Origin: Gammaproteobacteria bacterium
Lineage (GTDB): Bacteria; Pseudomonadota; Gammaproteobacteria; SG8-11
Assembly: GCA_030610155.1 (NCBI GenBank)
Contig: JAUWSG010000006.1
Coordinates: forward strand, 1 to 44,681
Direction of reading: 5' to 3'
DNA: 44,681 nt
Shown here: one piece after another, positions 35,426 to 44,203 of the stretch
Position numbering within the stretch: the first letter of the stretch is position 1
Layout: each line of letters opens with the position of its first letter
The notes under the pieces: generated by a model
What the model was told of the DNA's origin: nothing
What the model saw: the letters and a program-made list of their open reading frames with translations, nothing else
Database searches by the model: none
Translations under genes and position numbers: made by a program

Positions 35426-36322
35426 CTAATTTTTATTGAATCGTTTGCTAAGTGCTTGATATTCATCAACGCGACGATCTCTTAGATAAGGCCAGACGCG
35501 GCGTATTTTGTCCGTTCGGTCCAGATCGATGTCTGTTACCAGGACTTTTTTGTCCTTATGGCTTGCCTGTATAAGGATTTCACCTTGTTGTCCGGCAATA
35601 AAGCTCGACCCCCAAAACTGAATACCCGTTGATGCGTCGGTGGGCGAGGACTCAAACCCCACACGATTACAGCACATCACTGGTAAGCCATTGGTGATGG
35701 CATGGGCGCGCTGGACCGTCTGCCAGGCACCTAATTGATTGGCTTTTGCATCGTCGTTATCAGCCGGGTCCCAGCCAATCGCGGTGGGGTATAGCAGGAT
35801 ATCTGCACCGGCCAGGGCCATGATGCGGGCCGCTTCAGGAAACCATTGATCCCAGCAGATCAATACACCCAGGTTGGCGACGGAAGTTTGAACAGGGACA
35901 AAGCCCAGATCGCCCGGAGTGAAATAAAATTTTTCCTGGAATCCGGGATCATCCGGAATATGCATCTTGCGGTATTTGCCTGCGATCGTACCATCAGTCT
36001 CAAGTACCACGGCAGTATTGTGATACATGCCGGGTGCGCGTTTTTCAAAAACAGAACAGACGATAACGATGCCTAATTCGGCCGCGAGACTGGCGAGTTT
36101 TTCAGTCGTTGGGCCGGGGATCGTTTCAGCGAGTTCGAAATTATTATCGTTTTCTTCCTGACAAAAATACAGGCCAGTGTGCAATTCCTGTAACAAGACC
36201 AGTTTTGCGCCCTGTTCAGCTGCGCGCTTTATGCCCGCGATAGAATCAGTCAGGTTGGCTTTCTGATTATCACTACAGGTTTGCTGTACAAGACCCACTG
36301 TTAAAATGTTATTCAGGCTCAT
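35426..36322 (-). CDS. aguB: N-carbamoylputrescine amidase
   Basis: AguB hydrolyses N-carbamoylputrescine to putrescine, CO2 and ammonia, the last step of the agmatine route. The 298-aa nitrilase-fold enzyme carries its Glu-Lys-Cys triad in LLQELHTG, KYRKMHIPDDPGF and LICWDQWFPEAARIM. The FYFTPGD segment is also typical for this subfamily. Its partner aguA lies 1.7 kb upstream rather than adjacent. Confidence 0.94.
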   Translation of the reverse strand: MSLNNILTVGLVQQTCSDNQKANLTDSIAGIKRAAEQGAKLVLLQELHTGLYFCQEENDNNFELAETIPGPTTEKLASLAAELGIVIVCSVFEKRAPGMYHNTAVVLETDGTIAGKYRKMHIPDDPGFQEKFYFTPGDLGFVPVQTSVANLGVLICWDQWFPEAARIMALAGADILLYPTAIGWDPADNDDAKANQLGAWQTVQRAHAITNGLPVMCCNRVGFESSPTDASTGIQFWGSSFIAGQQGEILIQASHKDKKVLVTDIDLDRTDKIRRVWPYLRDRRVDEYQALSKRFNKN

Positions 36323-36382
36323 AGGCGGGCATTGTATACCAATAAGCTTGAAAAGAGCATTTCACCGCAAAGGCGCAATTAA

Positions 36383-36456
36383 GCAGGGAAAAGGGTAAAG
36401 ATAACAGGGAAAATATTGTATTCAATTACAGATTTTTTCTTTCCCCTTTCCCCTGC
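36383..36456. terminator. Purine-rich repeat copy 2 forming a large hairpin after the YbaK-type gene
   Basis: Arms 36383-36400 (GCAGGGAAAAGGGTAAAG) and 36439-36456 pair at 16 of 18 positions across a 38-base loop. It directly follows the stop of the YbaK-type gene and carries the AGATAACAGGG core of the dispersed repeat. It may protect or end the transcript. Confidence 0.55.
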
Positions 36457-36457
36457 A

Positions 36458-36928
36458 CTAAATGCGGCTGGTAAACTCGCTGCACCTTGCGTTACGCACC
36501 AGCTTTTTAAAACTCTCACCACTGATGTGGATCAGACTGGCATGGTCTCCTGCTTCAAAATAGATGTCAGGGTTATCAATTAACTTTTTATCAATTACAG
36601 TATCAATAAAATAGGCCTGACCAATAGGGGGGATAGCACCAGGTTCACAGTCAGTAAAAATATTTTCCAACTCATCTTCGTTAACCAGATTAAAGTGCCC
36701 GCCAAACTCACGATCCAGGTCATTTAATATCACGCGGTATGTTGATGGTATAACGGCCATCAGGTAGTCCAGATCGTCTTTCAGAACAACGCTTTTTGCC
36801 AGTTGATTACCTGGAATATGAGCTGCTTGAGCGGTTTCCATGCTACGGACAGTAGGTGCGTGTTCCACTACATCATAATCAACATTATTGTCATTAAGGT
36901 ATTCCTGTAATGTGTATGCAATAGCCAT
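36458..36928 (-). CDS. YbaK/EbsC-type aminoacyl-tRNA deacylase
   Basis: These proteins remove wrongly attached amino acids from tRNA, such as Cys or Ala from tRNA-Pro. The 156-aa protein has VVEHAPTVRSMETAQAAHIPGNQLAKSVVLKDD, the family core with the catalytic Lys region, then YRVILNDLDREFG and the C-terminal GESFKKLVRNA. It has no partner with a related role beside it. The exact tRNA specificity is unknown, so I give no symbol. Confidence 0.9.
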   Translation of the reverse strand: MAIAYTLQEYLNDNNVDYDVVEHAPTVRSMETAQAAHIPGNQLAKSVVLKDDLDYLMAVIPSTYRVILNDLDREFGGHFNLVNEDELENIFTDCEPGAIPPIGQAYFIDTVIDKKLIDNPDIYFEAGDHASLIHISGESFKKLVRNARCSEFTSRI

Positions 36929-37296
36929 GATGATCTCCAGAGAAGAAACAATAATCAGAAATGTGCTGTTACAACTATTACAATATAGCCTAGAAATTGA
37001 CCTTTTTTATGTAAAAAAGACTTTTTTTTACCACGGGAGAAACGGGGTAAAATCCTTTATTGATCTACCGTCATTCCGGCGCATGCCGGAATCCAGCCGG
37101 TGCGGAAACAATTCACTGTTCGTTGAAAACTACTCTGAATCAGATGGATTGAGGTGTTGTCATCATTGTCTTTCTTACTCATGGATTTCGGCATGCGCCG
37201 GAATGACGGGCGTATGGATTTTGTGAAATTAAGGGTTTTTCCCTGTGTGCCCCGTGTCCCCCGTGTAAAAACAGGTCTTGATCTTACGCCCCGTTA
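36929..37296. other. Gap of nested repeats between the YbaK and dioxygenase genes
   Basis: These 368 bases hold no supported gene. An inverted ATTCCGGC-type element at 37069-37208 is enclosed by a second, CCACGGG-type pair at about 37030-37046 and 37241-37266. The right edge of the gap ends at the dioxygenase gene. Confidence 0.7.
37069..37208. repeat. Miniature inverted-repeat element (ATTCCGGC type)
   Basis: Arms CGTCATTCCGGCGCATGCCG (37069-37088, continuing to 37095) and 37182-37208 ending GCGCCGGAATGACG are complementary over 27 bases with one mismatch. The 86-base interior has no coding capacity. This motif type is a frequent bacterial intergenic repeat. Confidence 0.85.
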
Positions 37297-37941
37297 TCAC
37301 GCCGGGATATGCAGTTTGAACGTGCCTTTTTTGATGCCTTTAGTTTCTCTGAACGGGACGATGACGCGGTGACGTTCATTTTCTGGTATCTGATTGAGTA
37401 TCAGGTCTGATTGATTTAATGGCTCATCTGCAAAATACATTTGCGTAATAAATTTTACGTTGTTCCTGTGCCATACCTTGAAATGTAAGTGGGGTGGTCG
37501 CTGCCATCCGGGGCCGGCAGCATAGCTGCCTGGAATAATGGTTTTAAACTCGAACAGACCATTGTGGTCTGTTTTAACCCGGCCCAGGCCGTAAAAAGAA
37601 GGGTCGAGAGGTGCCCGGTTACGGTTGTCGCGTGAATGCCGATAGCGGCCGTGGTGATTGGCTTGCCATAGTTCTACTAATGCATTTTTTGCCGGCGTGC
37701 AGTCTGCGTCACGTAACTGGCCTTTGAGAATTATAATCTCTCCCAGTGCTTTGCCGGCAAAAGTCAGGTCGGTACGATTTTGATCTGGCCATCTGAAAGG
37801 GTAAAACGGTCCCTCCGGCTGCGGAGGTGTTAAATCGCAACGCTCATTTGCCCACGTTTGTGATGCGCCGGCAATGGCATACGCAGCCATGCTTTTTAAT
37901 AGCAGACGGCGTTTTCGATTTATCTGGTTTAATGATTTCAT
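37297..37941 (-). CDS. Exported intradiol ring-cleavage dioxygenase-like protein
   Basis: The 214-aa protein belongs to the non-haem iron(III) family of protocatechuate 3,4-dioxygenase and catechol 1,2-dioxygenase. The four expected iron ligands are present: Tyr100 (HHGRYRH), Tyr140 (PGSY), His151 and His153 (RPPHLHFKV). An N-terminal basic region followed by a hydrophobic segment (RKRRLLLKSMAAYAIAGASQTWA) suggests export, perhaps by the twin-arginine path, with cleavage near residue 31. Soluble PcaGH enzymes lack this. The gene is single, with no other aromatic-degradation gene nearby, so its substrate is not clear. Confidence 0.88.
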   Translation of the reverse strand: MKSLNQINRKRRLLLKSMAAYAIAGASQTWANERCDLTPPQPEGPFYPFRWPDQNRTDLTFAGKALGEIIILKGQLRDADCTPAKNALVELWQANHHGRYRHSRDNRNRAPLDPSFYGLGRVKTDHNGLFEFKTIIPGSYAAGPGWQRPPHLHFKVWHRNNVKFITQMYFADEPLNQSDLILNQIPENERHRVIVPFRETKGIKKGTFKLHIPA

Positions 37942-37979
37942 TCTGTTCTTCGTAATATAAGTTCGTAATATTTTTCTGT

Positions 37980-39029
37980 CTAATCCAGAATTCCTTCAGG
38001 AAATTGCATCGTTATACAATGCAGGCTGCCAAACTGCTGAATCAAGGGCAGGCAGTCAATGCCAATAATTTCCTTATCCGGGAAGCAGGTTTTTAATGTA
38101 TCTATTGCCTGAACGTCGGCAGGATCATTGTATAGTGGCACAAGGACAGCGCGATTAATGATAAAAAAATTCGCATAGTTAGCCGGTAATCGTTTACCTT
38201 CTGCATTATAGATCGCTTTAGGTATGGGTAATGGCAGAAGCCTGAACTTTTTTTGCGAGTTACTGGTCCAGGTTTCAAGTTCTTCAGCCATTAATTTCAG
38301 TTCAGTATAGTGTATATCCTGTTTGTCTTTACAGGATGTGTATACAATCGTATTTTCATTACAGAACCTTGCCAGAGTGTCAATGTGTGCGTCCGTATCA
38401 TCGCCTTCGAGGTAACCATGTTGCAGCCAGCATATGGTGTTGACGGAAAATAATTCACCCATTTTTTTCTCTATTTGATCCTGGCTTATTTCGGGATTAC
38501 GTTTTTTGGATAACAAGCAGCGGCTGGTTGTCAGCATTTCGCCGGCACCATTGACGTCAATGCTGCCACCTTCGAATACCATGTCGATTTTATTGCAGTG
38601 TACTTTTGAAAAAATTCCTGAGTGACACAGGTTTTCAGTGATTTTATTATCACGCTGATAAGGATATTTATTACCCCAGCCATTGAATTCAAAATCCAGA
38701 AGCACGGGCTTTTTATTCTTATAGACTGAAAGTGGGGCGTGGTCTCTTGCCCAGGTGTCGTCAGACTCCGAGATAAAAAATATAACCCCGGATAGGTTGA
38801 TATTTTCCTGCGTTAACAAGGTTTTTATATGGGTCTTGTGTTTCTCGTTGAAACAAACAATCAATAATCTTTCTTTTAAGCTGATTTGCCGTGCAATCTC
38901 TGTATAGACAGGTTCCACTGTGTCCAGAATGGATTTCCAGTCGCTTTGGCTATGCGGCCATGTCAACATGGCACCACTTTGTCGTGTCCATTCAGGGGGA
39001 AGATAAAAATTACTATTAACCGATGTCAT
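37980..39029 (-). CDS. aguA: Agmatine deiminase
   Basis: AguA turns agmatine into N-carbamoylputrescine and ammonia, feeding AguB. The 349-aa protein of the guanidino-modifying fold has FEGGSIDVNGAGEMLTT, the DTDAHIDTLARF segment with the metal-free catalytic His, and the catalytic Cys in GSLHCITMQFP near residue 340. DDTWARDHAP is also family typical. The segment order matches agmatine deiminase better than arginine deiminase. It is separated from aguB by two unrelated genes on the same strand. Confidence 0.92.
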   Translation of the reverse strand: MTSVNSNFYLPPEWTRQSGAMLTWPHSQSDWKSILDTVEPVYTEIARQISLKERLLIVCFNEKHKTHIKTLLTQENINLSGVIFFISESDDTWARDHAPLSVYKNKKPVLLDFEFNGWGNKYPYQRDNKITENLCHSGIFSKVHCNKIDMVFEGGSIDVNGAGEMLTTSRCLLSKKRNPEISQDQIEKKMGELFSVNTICWLQHGYLEGDDTDAHIDTLARFCNENTIVYTSCKDKQDIHYTELKLMAEELETWTSNSQKKFRLLPLPIPKAIYNAEGKRLPANYANFFIINRAVLVPLYNDPADVQAIDTLKTCFPDKEIIGIDCLPLIQQFGSLHCITMQFPEGILD

Positions 39030-39064
39030 GGGGTATGCATCATCTGTCGTTGTCAGGAGCAGGT

Positions 39065-40345
39065 TTATTCTTCTACAGGCAAGTCCTTGCCTGGTTTTGA
39101 AAGTCTGGCAATTTTCACCATATTGTTTTTTGTCTGAATAATTTCAATCGTGTGATTGGCAATTCGCAGACTGATGCCCTGATCTGGCATGGCCTCCAGA
39201 AACTCGACAATTAGACCGCTTAAAGTCCTGGGGCCGTCAGTCGGCAGTGCCCAGTGCAGACTTTTGTTGATTTCCCTGATTGTTGCACTGCCATCAATCA
39301 GATAGGTGCCGTCTTTTTGTGGATGTATGTCCCTGACTTGTTGAGAAGGGTCTGTGGTAAATTCACCAACAATTTCTTCAAGTATATCTTCAAGTGTTAC
39401 CAGGCCCTGTATATCACCATATTCATCAACCACAACGCCGGTTCGTCTTTTTTGGGTTTGAAAATTCAGTAATTGTGTATTCAACGGTGTGCCAAGAGGA
39501 ACAAAATATGGTTCGCGGATAATGGTCATGAATTTTTCTTTGGTGAATTCCTGATTGGCCATCAGTCGTAGCGCCCGACGTAAATGAAAGATACCCACAA
39601 TATTGTTCGTGTCGGAACGATATACCGGTAAACGTGTATGTTGTGTGCTGGTGAGTTGTCTTATATTTTCATCCCAGTCTAAATCAAGGTCGATGCCGAT
39701 GATTTCATTTCGGGGAACCATAATGTCATCGATAGTGACCTTTTCCAGATCAAGAATACTGGTGAGCATTTTTTGATGGCGTCCTGAAATCATGACGCCA
39801 GCTTCTGTTACGACAGTACGCAATTCTTCACTGCTGAGTGTTTGTGTCGGATTCTGGTCTACAGAAACACGCATCAATTTTAATATTCCGTTTGTGATGA
39901 TGCTGATTGGCCAGACTAAAGGGTAATAAAAAATCCTTAATAAAAAATCCAGAACAAAAGCAGCTGGGAACGCGATGCGTTCCGGGTGTAAGGCAGCAAG
40001 GGTCTTGGGTGTGACTTCAGCAAATATCAGGATAACCAATGTGAGCAACCCTGCCGCCAATGCCAGACCCTGGTCACCAAAATACCGTTGGGTAATAATT
40101 GTGGTGATAACAGAAGCGGCAATATTGACAAAATTATTGCCTAGCAGGATGAGTCCGATCAGGCGGTCGGGTTGTTCGAGCAGACGATATGCACGCATCG
40201 CACCTTTATGCCTGGCTTTTGCCAGATGACGCAGACGATACCGATTAAGGCTCATCAGGCTGGTTTCAGACCCGGAAAAGCAAGCAGAGAGGATGATAAG
40301 GAAAATGAGAGCCAGTATAAGAATGCTGGTAGGTATGTCGTTCAA
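39065..40345 (-). CDS. CNNM/CorC-family membrane protein (YfjD-like)
   Basis: The 426-aa protein has an N-terminal DUF21/CNNM membrane domain with three to four helices (residues about 8-150, including SACFSGSETSLMSLNRYRL), two CBS domains (about residues 205-335, with DIMVPRNEI and VVDEYGDIQGLVTLEDILEEIVGEF) and a C-terminal CorC_HlyC domain. Such proteins are linked to magnesium or cobalt handling. In E. coli the homologue yfjD is next to ypjD and ffh, as here. Confidence 0.93.
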   Translation of the reverse strand: MNDIPTSILILALIFLIILSACFSGSETSLMSLNRYRLRHLAKARHKGAMRAYRLLEQPDRLIGLILLGNNFVNIAASVITTIITQRYFGDQGLALAAGLLTLVILIFAEVTPKTLAALHPERIAFPAAFVLDFLLRIFYYPLVWPISIITNGILKLMRVSVDQNPTQTLSSEELRTVVTEAGVMISGRHQKMLTSILDLEKVTIDDIMVPRNEIIGIDLDLDWDENIRQLTSTQHTRLPVYRSDTNNIVGIFHLRRALRLMANQEFTKEKFMTIIREPYFVPLGTPLNTQLLNFQTQKRRTGVVVDEYGDIQGLVTLEDILEEIVGEFTTDPSQQVRDIHPQKDGTYLIDGSATIREINKSLHWALPTDGPRTLSGLIVEFLEAMPDQGISLRIANHTIEIIQTKNNMVKIARLSKPGKDLPVEE

Positions 40346-40487
40346 TGTTGTTTCGCTGTGTTATGGATACAATATAGAGTATCGGCAACAAAAAGAAATT
40401 GCACAGTTCTACGGAAGTTTGTTGGTCTTGGGAGCAATCTACTGCACTGATGGGAGAGCGGCCCAAATGCTCCCGATTTTTTTTTGC

Positions 40488-41321
40488 TCATTTGTTAAGA
40501 AAAATTTCCAGAACCAGTTTGCTGCCAAAATAGCTTAACAGTAATATGGTGAAGCCAACCATTGTCCAGCGGATGGCGGTACGCCCGCGCCAGCCAAATT
40601 TCCAGCGGCCCCATAAAAGAATTGCAAAAACACACCAGGCGGCAATAGAAAGAATGGTTTTGTGGACCAGATGTTGTTCGAACATGTCTTCGAGATAAAA
40701 CATGCCGGTGATTAATGCGAGACTTTGCAGAACAAAACCGACTGCAATCATTTGGAAAAGCAGCGACTCCATGGTTTCCAATGGAGGCAGTGCGCGTATA
40801 AAACCACCCGGGTGTTTCTTTCGTAAGAACCGGTTCTGGATGGCAAGAAGAATGGCTTGCATGGCAGCGATACTGAATAGGCTATAGGCAAGGACGGAAA
40901 TTAAAATATGAAAGCGTAATTCACTGGCAGCATTAGTCAGAATGATATGGCTTGAAGGTATCAGGTTTTCCAGTAGTAATGTGATGCTGGCTAACGGGAA
41001 TATAATGATACCTAAATTTTCTATCGGCTTGGTGATACTGGCAATGAGGAGCAGCAAGACGATTAACCAGGTGATTAACGAAGCGGCATTATAAAAACCA
41101 AGATTGAGCCCCATACCTGATTCAATAAAAATCAGTTCATGCAGAACGATGGCATGTGTCACGATGGCGATGCTACCCAGAGGCAGCAGCCACTTAGGTG
41201 AACGCTGGCGGCCAATTGAGGACTGATTAAGTGGGAGAGACCCGGAAAACAGGCGTTTTCCCAATAATACTCCCAATATAAGGTATAAAACGATTGCTGC
41301 TGTGCTGAGTAAGATTGTCAT
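40488..41321 (-). CDS. ypjD: YpjD-like inner-membrane protein (cytochrome c assembly family)
   Basis: The 277-aa protein has eight predicted membrane helices and belongs to the CcsA/CcmC/HemX-type family, in which conserved His and Trp residues handle haem. Visible are HAIVLHELIF, FHILISVLAYSLFSIAAMQAI and HLVHKTILSIAAWCVFAILLWGR, the latter two typical of YpjD. A role in cytochrome c maturation is possible but unproven. It lies in the conserved yfjD-ypjD-ffh block; here the block is opened by an added phosphodiesterase gene on the other strand. Confidence 0.88.
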   Translation of the reverse strand: MTILLSTAAIVLYLILGVLLGKRLFSGSLPLNQSSIGRQRSPKWLLPLGSIAIVTHAIVLHELIFIESGMGLNLGFYNAASLITWLIVLLLLIASITKPIENLGIIIFPLASITLLLENLIPSSHIILTNAASELRFHILISVLAYSLFSIAAMQAILLAIQNRFLRKKHPGGFIRALPPLETMESLLFQMIAVGFVLQSLALITGMFYLEDMFEQHLVHKTILSIAAWCVFAILLWGRWKFGWRGRTAIRWTMVGFTILLLSYFGSKLVLEIFLNK

Positions 41322-41707
41322 CGGTTGTTAATTATTGAATTTGTGAATGTTAGTGTAATCATCGCATAAGTACTTATTATATTGGAAGTTTAGCTAATGA
41401 CCTCTTAACTAATGAAGATAAGGTCAAATCAGGCGGTGTGCGTTGGTTATTATTTGTTCAGTATATTATTTGTCATTCGCTTAATTATCCTTACTTTACC
41501 TGGCCGATGATATAAGGCTATCAGAATTGATATTAACCTTATAGCTAATATGCCAGTCATATTATATCCTAATTAATCGCTATTTTGAGAGCCTGTCGAT
41601 TTGTAAAAATGTACATTAAATTAATAAATTAGGCTATTATCATGGCAAGTTAAAGAATTTTCTAATATTGAGGATATATATTGGAGAGTGTCCAATATCG
41701 GTGATAT
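41322..41707. promoter_or_regulatory. Divergent region between ypjD and the phosphodiesterase gene
   Basis: The 386 bases are AT-rich and hold no gene. The right end has the perfect inverted repeat ATATTGGA-gagtg-TCCAATAT (41678-41698) ending 10 bases before the ATG. Direct copies AATATTGAGGATATAT (41664-41679) and AATATCGGTGATATAT (41694-41709) share 12 of 16 bases. No clear -35/-10 pair stands out. Confidence 0.5.
41678..41698. promoter_or_regulatory. Palindrome over the phosphodiesterase ribosome-binding region
   Basis: The 8-bp arms ATATTGGA and TCCAATAT flank GAGTG. The repeat covers the only purine-rich stretch (GGAGAG) that could serve as a ribosome site for the ATG at 41708. It could be an operator or an RNA hairpin that limits translation. 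Confidence 0.45.
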
Positions 41708-42472
41708 ATGAAATTAAGGGTTTTAGGCTGCAGTGGTGGCATTAGTCAGGGATTGAGAACAACGTCATTGCTGGTGGATAATGATCTCCTGATTGACGCA
41801 GGTAGCGGCGTGGGTGATTTGACCCTCGAAGAAATGTGTCAAATACGCCATGTGTTTTTGACCCATTCTCATATGGACCATTTTACCTTTCTTCCGTTGT
41901 TGATCGATACGATGTTTCCCCGTATCGCAACACCTATCGTGATTCATGGTCTGCAAGAAACGCTTCAGGCATTGCAGGAGCATATTTTTAATTGGAAAAT
42001 ATGGCCTGATTTTGCCAAGTTACCGGATGAAAAAAATCCGGTAATGAAATACGAAGTGATGTCACCAGGCGAAGTGATTTCAATTGACGATCGCAAGCTG
42101 GAAATGATTGAGGCCAACCATGTTGTGCCATGCGCAAGCTACCGGGTACAAAGTTCTACTGGCTCGTTTGCCTTCAGTGGTGATACAACTACAAATGATA
42201 GTATGTGGAATGCACTTAATGCACACGACAGTCTTGATTTGTTGATAGTTGAGGCAGCCTTCCCAAATGAGCTGGAAGAGCTCAGTAAAGTATCCAAGCA
42301 TTATACGGCCAGGATGCTTGGCGAAGATATAAAAAAGCTGAAACATAAGCCCAGGGTTTATATCAGCCACCCAAAACCCGGGCAGGAAAGCGTCATTATT
42401 AACGAGTGTAAGGCCGCTATTCTGGATCGCGAGGTATTACCCCTGGCGGGTGGTGAAATTTTTACCTTGTGA
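41708..42472 (+). CDS. MBL-fold 3',5'-cyclic-nucleotide phosphodiesterase-like protein
   Basis: The 254-aa protein has the metallo-beta-lactamase motif THSHMDH (residues about 54-60) in HVFLTHSHMDHFTFLPLLID, a later metal Asp in FSGDTT, a catalytic His in EAAFPNELEELSKVSKHYTAR, and ISHPKPGQ at the C-terminal end. This layout is that of the class-II cyclic nucleotide phosphodiesterase group. Hydrolysis of cAMP is the family expectation; the actual substrate here is an inference. It splits the conserved ypjD-ffh neighbours and is followed by a purine-rich repeat. Confidence 0.82.
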   Translation: MKLRVLGCSGGISQGLRTTSLLVDNDLLIDAGSGVGDLTLEEMCQIRHVFLTHSHMDHFTFLPLLIDTMFPRIATPIVIHGLQETLQALQEHIFNWKIWPDFAKLPDEKNPVMKYEVMSPGEVISIDDRKLEMIEANHVVPCASYRVQSSTGSFAFSGDTTTNDSMWNALNAHDSLDLLIVEAAFPNELEELSKVSKHYTARMLGEDIKKLKHKPRVYISHPKPGQESVIINECKAAILDREVLPLAGGEIFTL

Positions 42473-42478
42473 AATAAA

Positions 42479-42490
42479 GCAGGGGAAAGG
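42479..42490 (+). repeat. Purine-rich intergenic repeat, copy 3 (core)
   Basis: GCAGGGGAAAGG follows the phosphodiesterase stop and continues to GGTAACAGGGATAAG. It matches the copies after lptG (16281) and after the YbaK-type gene (36383) but has no right arm to form a hairpin. Confidence 0.6.
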
Positions 42491-42629
42491 CAGGTTGTAC
42501 AGATACAAAGGTAACAGGGATAAGTTAATAAGAATAAGAATTTCTGGATAAATATAACTCTCCTGGTTTAAAATCATCCGTATTCTTTGTTACTATAGGC
42601 GCGCTATTGTGCTTATATAAACCGTTTTG

Positions 42630-42650
42630 TGGCACATCTGAGATTCCTGG
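42630..42650 (+). repeat. Partial copy of the 30-nt hairpin repeat
   Basis: TGGCACATCTGAGATTCCTGG matches the loop and 3' arm of copy B (28815-28834) at most positions; the 5' arm is absent. It lies 30 bases before the ffh start. Confidence 0.45.
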
Positions 42651-42679
42651 TCTGTAAATAAGAGTGAAAAGAGTAATTT

Positions 42680-44038
42680 ATGTTTGAGAATTTAACTGAA
42701 CGCCTGTCGAGTACGATCAAGAATCTGCGTGGTCAAGGTCGTCTTACTGAAGACAATATCAAAGAATCAATGCGCGAAGTACGTATGGCGTTGCTTGAAG
42801 CGGATGTTGCGTTACCCGTTGTGCGGGAGTTTATTAAAGGGGTGGAAGAACGGGCGATTGGCCAGGGTGTTTTGCAAAGCCTGACGCCTGGTCAGGCGTT
42901 AGTAAAAATTGTTCGTGATGAGCTGGTGCATGTCATGGGTGAGGCATGTGAAGAGCTGAATTTGAATGCTCGCCCCCCCGTCGTTATTTTAATGGCCGGT
43001 TTACAAGGGTCAGGTAAAACGACCACCGTCGCGAAACTGGCTCGTTGGCTGAAGGAGCAAAAAAAGAAATCCATTCTGGTTGCCAGTGCGGATGTGTATC
43101 GCCCTGCCGCGATTGACCAGTTAAAAACACTGGCAGGCGAAATCGATGTCGATTTCTTCCCCAGTGACCCATCGCAAAAGCCTGTCACCATTGCTGAAAA
43201 TGCGTTAAATCATGCCATTAATCAGTCGGCTGATGTCTTGATTGTGGATACGGCGGGTCGTTTGCATATTGATGCGGACATGATGTCGGAAATCCAGGAA
43301 TTACATCGTGCATTAAATCCTGTTGAAACCCTGTTTGTTGTTGACAGCATGACAGGACAGGATGCGGTCAACACAGCCAAAGCCTTTAATGATGCGCTTG
43401 AATTAACGGGCGTGGTATTGACGAAAACCGATGGTGATGCGCGTGGCGGTGCGGCATTGTCGATCAGGTCAGTGACGGGTAAACCCATCAAGTTTATGGG
43501 GGTAGGTGAAAAAACGGCGGCATTGGAAGCTTTCCATCCTGACCGGGTTGCCTCTCGTATTCTGGGTATGGGGGACGTGCTGAGCCTGGTGGAAGAAGCC
43601 GAGCGCACCGTCGACAAGTCCAAGGCCGAGAAGCTGGCCAAAAAACTGAAAAAAGGTAAAGGGTTTGATCTACAGGATTTCAGTGACCAGATTCAGCAGA
43701 TGAAGAAAATGGGTGGTTTGGCAAGCTTGATGGACAAAATGCCCGGTGTTGCGGGAATGCCAAAAAATATCAAAGCGCAGGTAAATGACAAGGATATGTT
43801 ACGGCTCGAAGCGATTATCAGTTCCATGACCCTGAAAGAACGTCGTTTTCCGGATATCATCAAGGGTTCCCGAAAACGGCGAATTGCGGCGGGTTCAGGT
43901 ACCCAGGTGCAGGACGTGAATCGATTATTGAAGCAGTTCGCTCAGATGCAAAAAATGATGAAAAAAATGTCCAAAGGCGGGATGGGCAAGATGCTCAAGG
44001 GTTTAAAAGGGAAAATGCCGCCCGGTATGCCATTTTAA
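42680..44038 (+). CDS. ffh: Signal recognition particle protein Ffh
   Basis: Ffh binds 4.5S RNA and signal sequences of nascent membrane proteins and targets them to FtsY. The 452-aa GTPase has an N domain, the G-domain motifs GLQGSGKTTTVAKLARWL (about residues 108-125), DTAGRLHID and TKTDGDARGGAALS, and a methionine-rich M domain that ends GMGKMLKGLKGKMPPGM. It begins the conserved ffh-rpsP-rimM block. A weak purine-rich ribosome site (AAGAGTGAAAAGAG) precedes the ATG. Confidence 0.98.
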   Translation: MFENLTERLSSTIKNLRGQGRLTEDNIKESMREVRMALLEADVALPVVREFIKGVEERAIGQGVLQSLTPGQALVKIVRDELVHVMGEACEELNLNARPPVVILMAGLQGSGKTTTVAKLARWLKEQKKKSILVASADVYRPAAIDQLKTLAGEIDVDFFPSDPSQKPVTIAENALNHAINQSADVLIVDTAGRLHIDADMMSEIQELHRALNPVETLFVVDSMTGQDAVNTAKAFNDALELTGVVLTKTDGDARGGAALSIRSVTGKPIKFMGVGEKTAALEAFHPDRVASRILGMGDVLSLVEEAERTVDKSKAEKLAKKLKKGKGFDLQDFSDQIQQMKKMGGLASLMDKMPGVAGMPKNIKAQVNDKDMLRLEAIISSMTLKERRFPDIIKGSRKRRIAAGSGTQVQDVNRLLKQFAQMQKMMKKMSKGGMGKMLKGLKGKMPPGMPF

Positions 44039-44203
44039 CCCTTAATTACCCCGGCCTTATTAAAAACAATCAATTAAGTTTAAATAGTCGTTTCTATTTT
44101 CTGCAGAATTACGTAAAATACGCTCCTTTTATCGGGCCAAGTGCCTGATGTATATTCATAAGTTGCTGAATTTAATACTAAAGTGTTCTTGAGGATGATT
44201 TAA

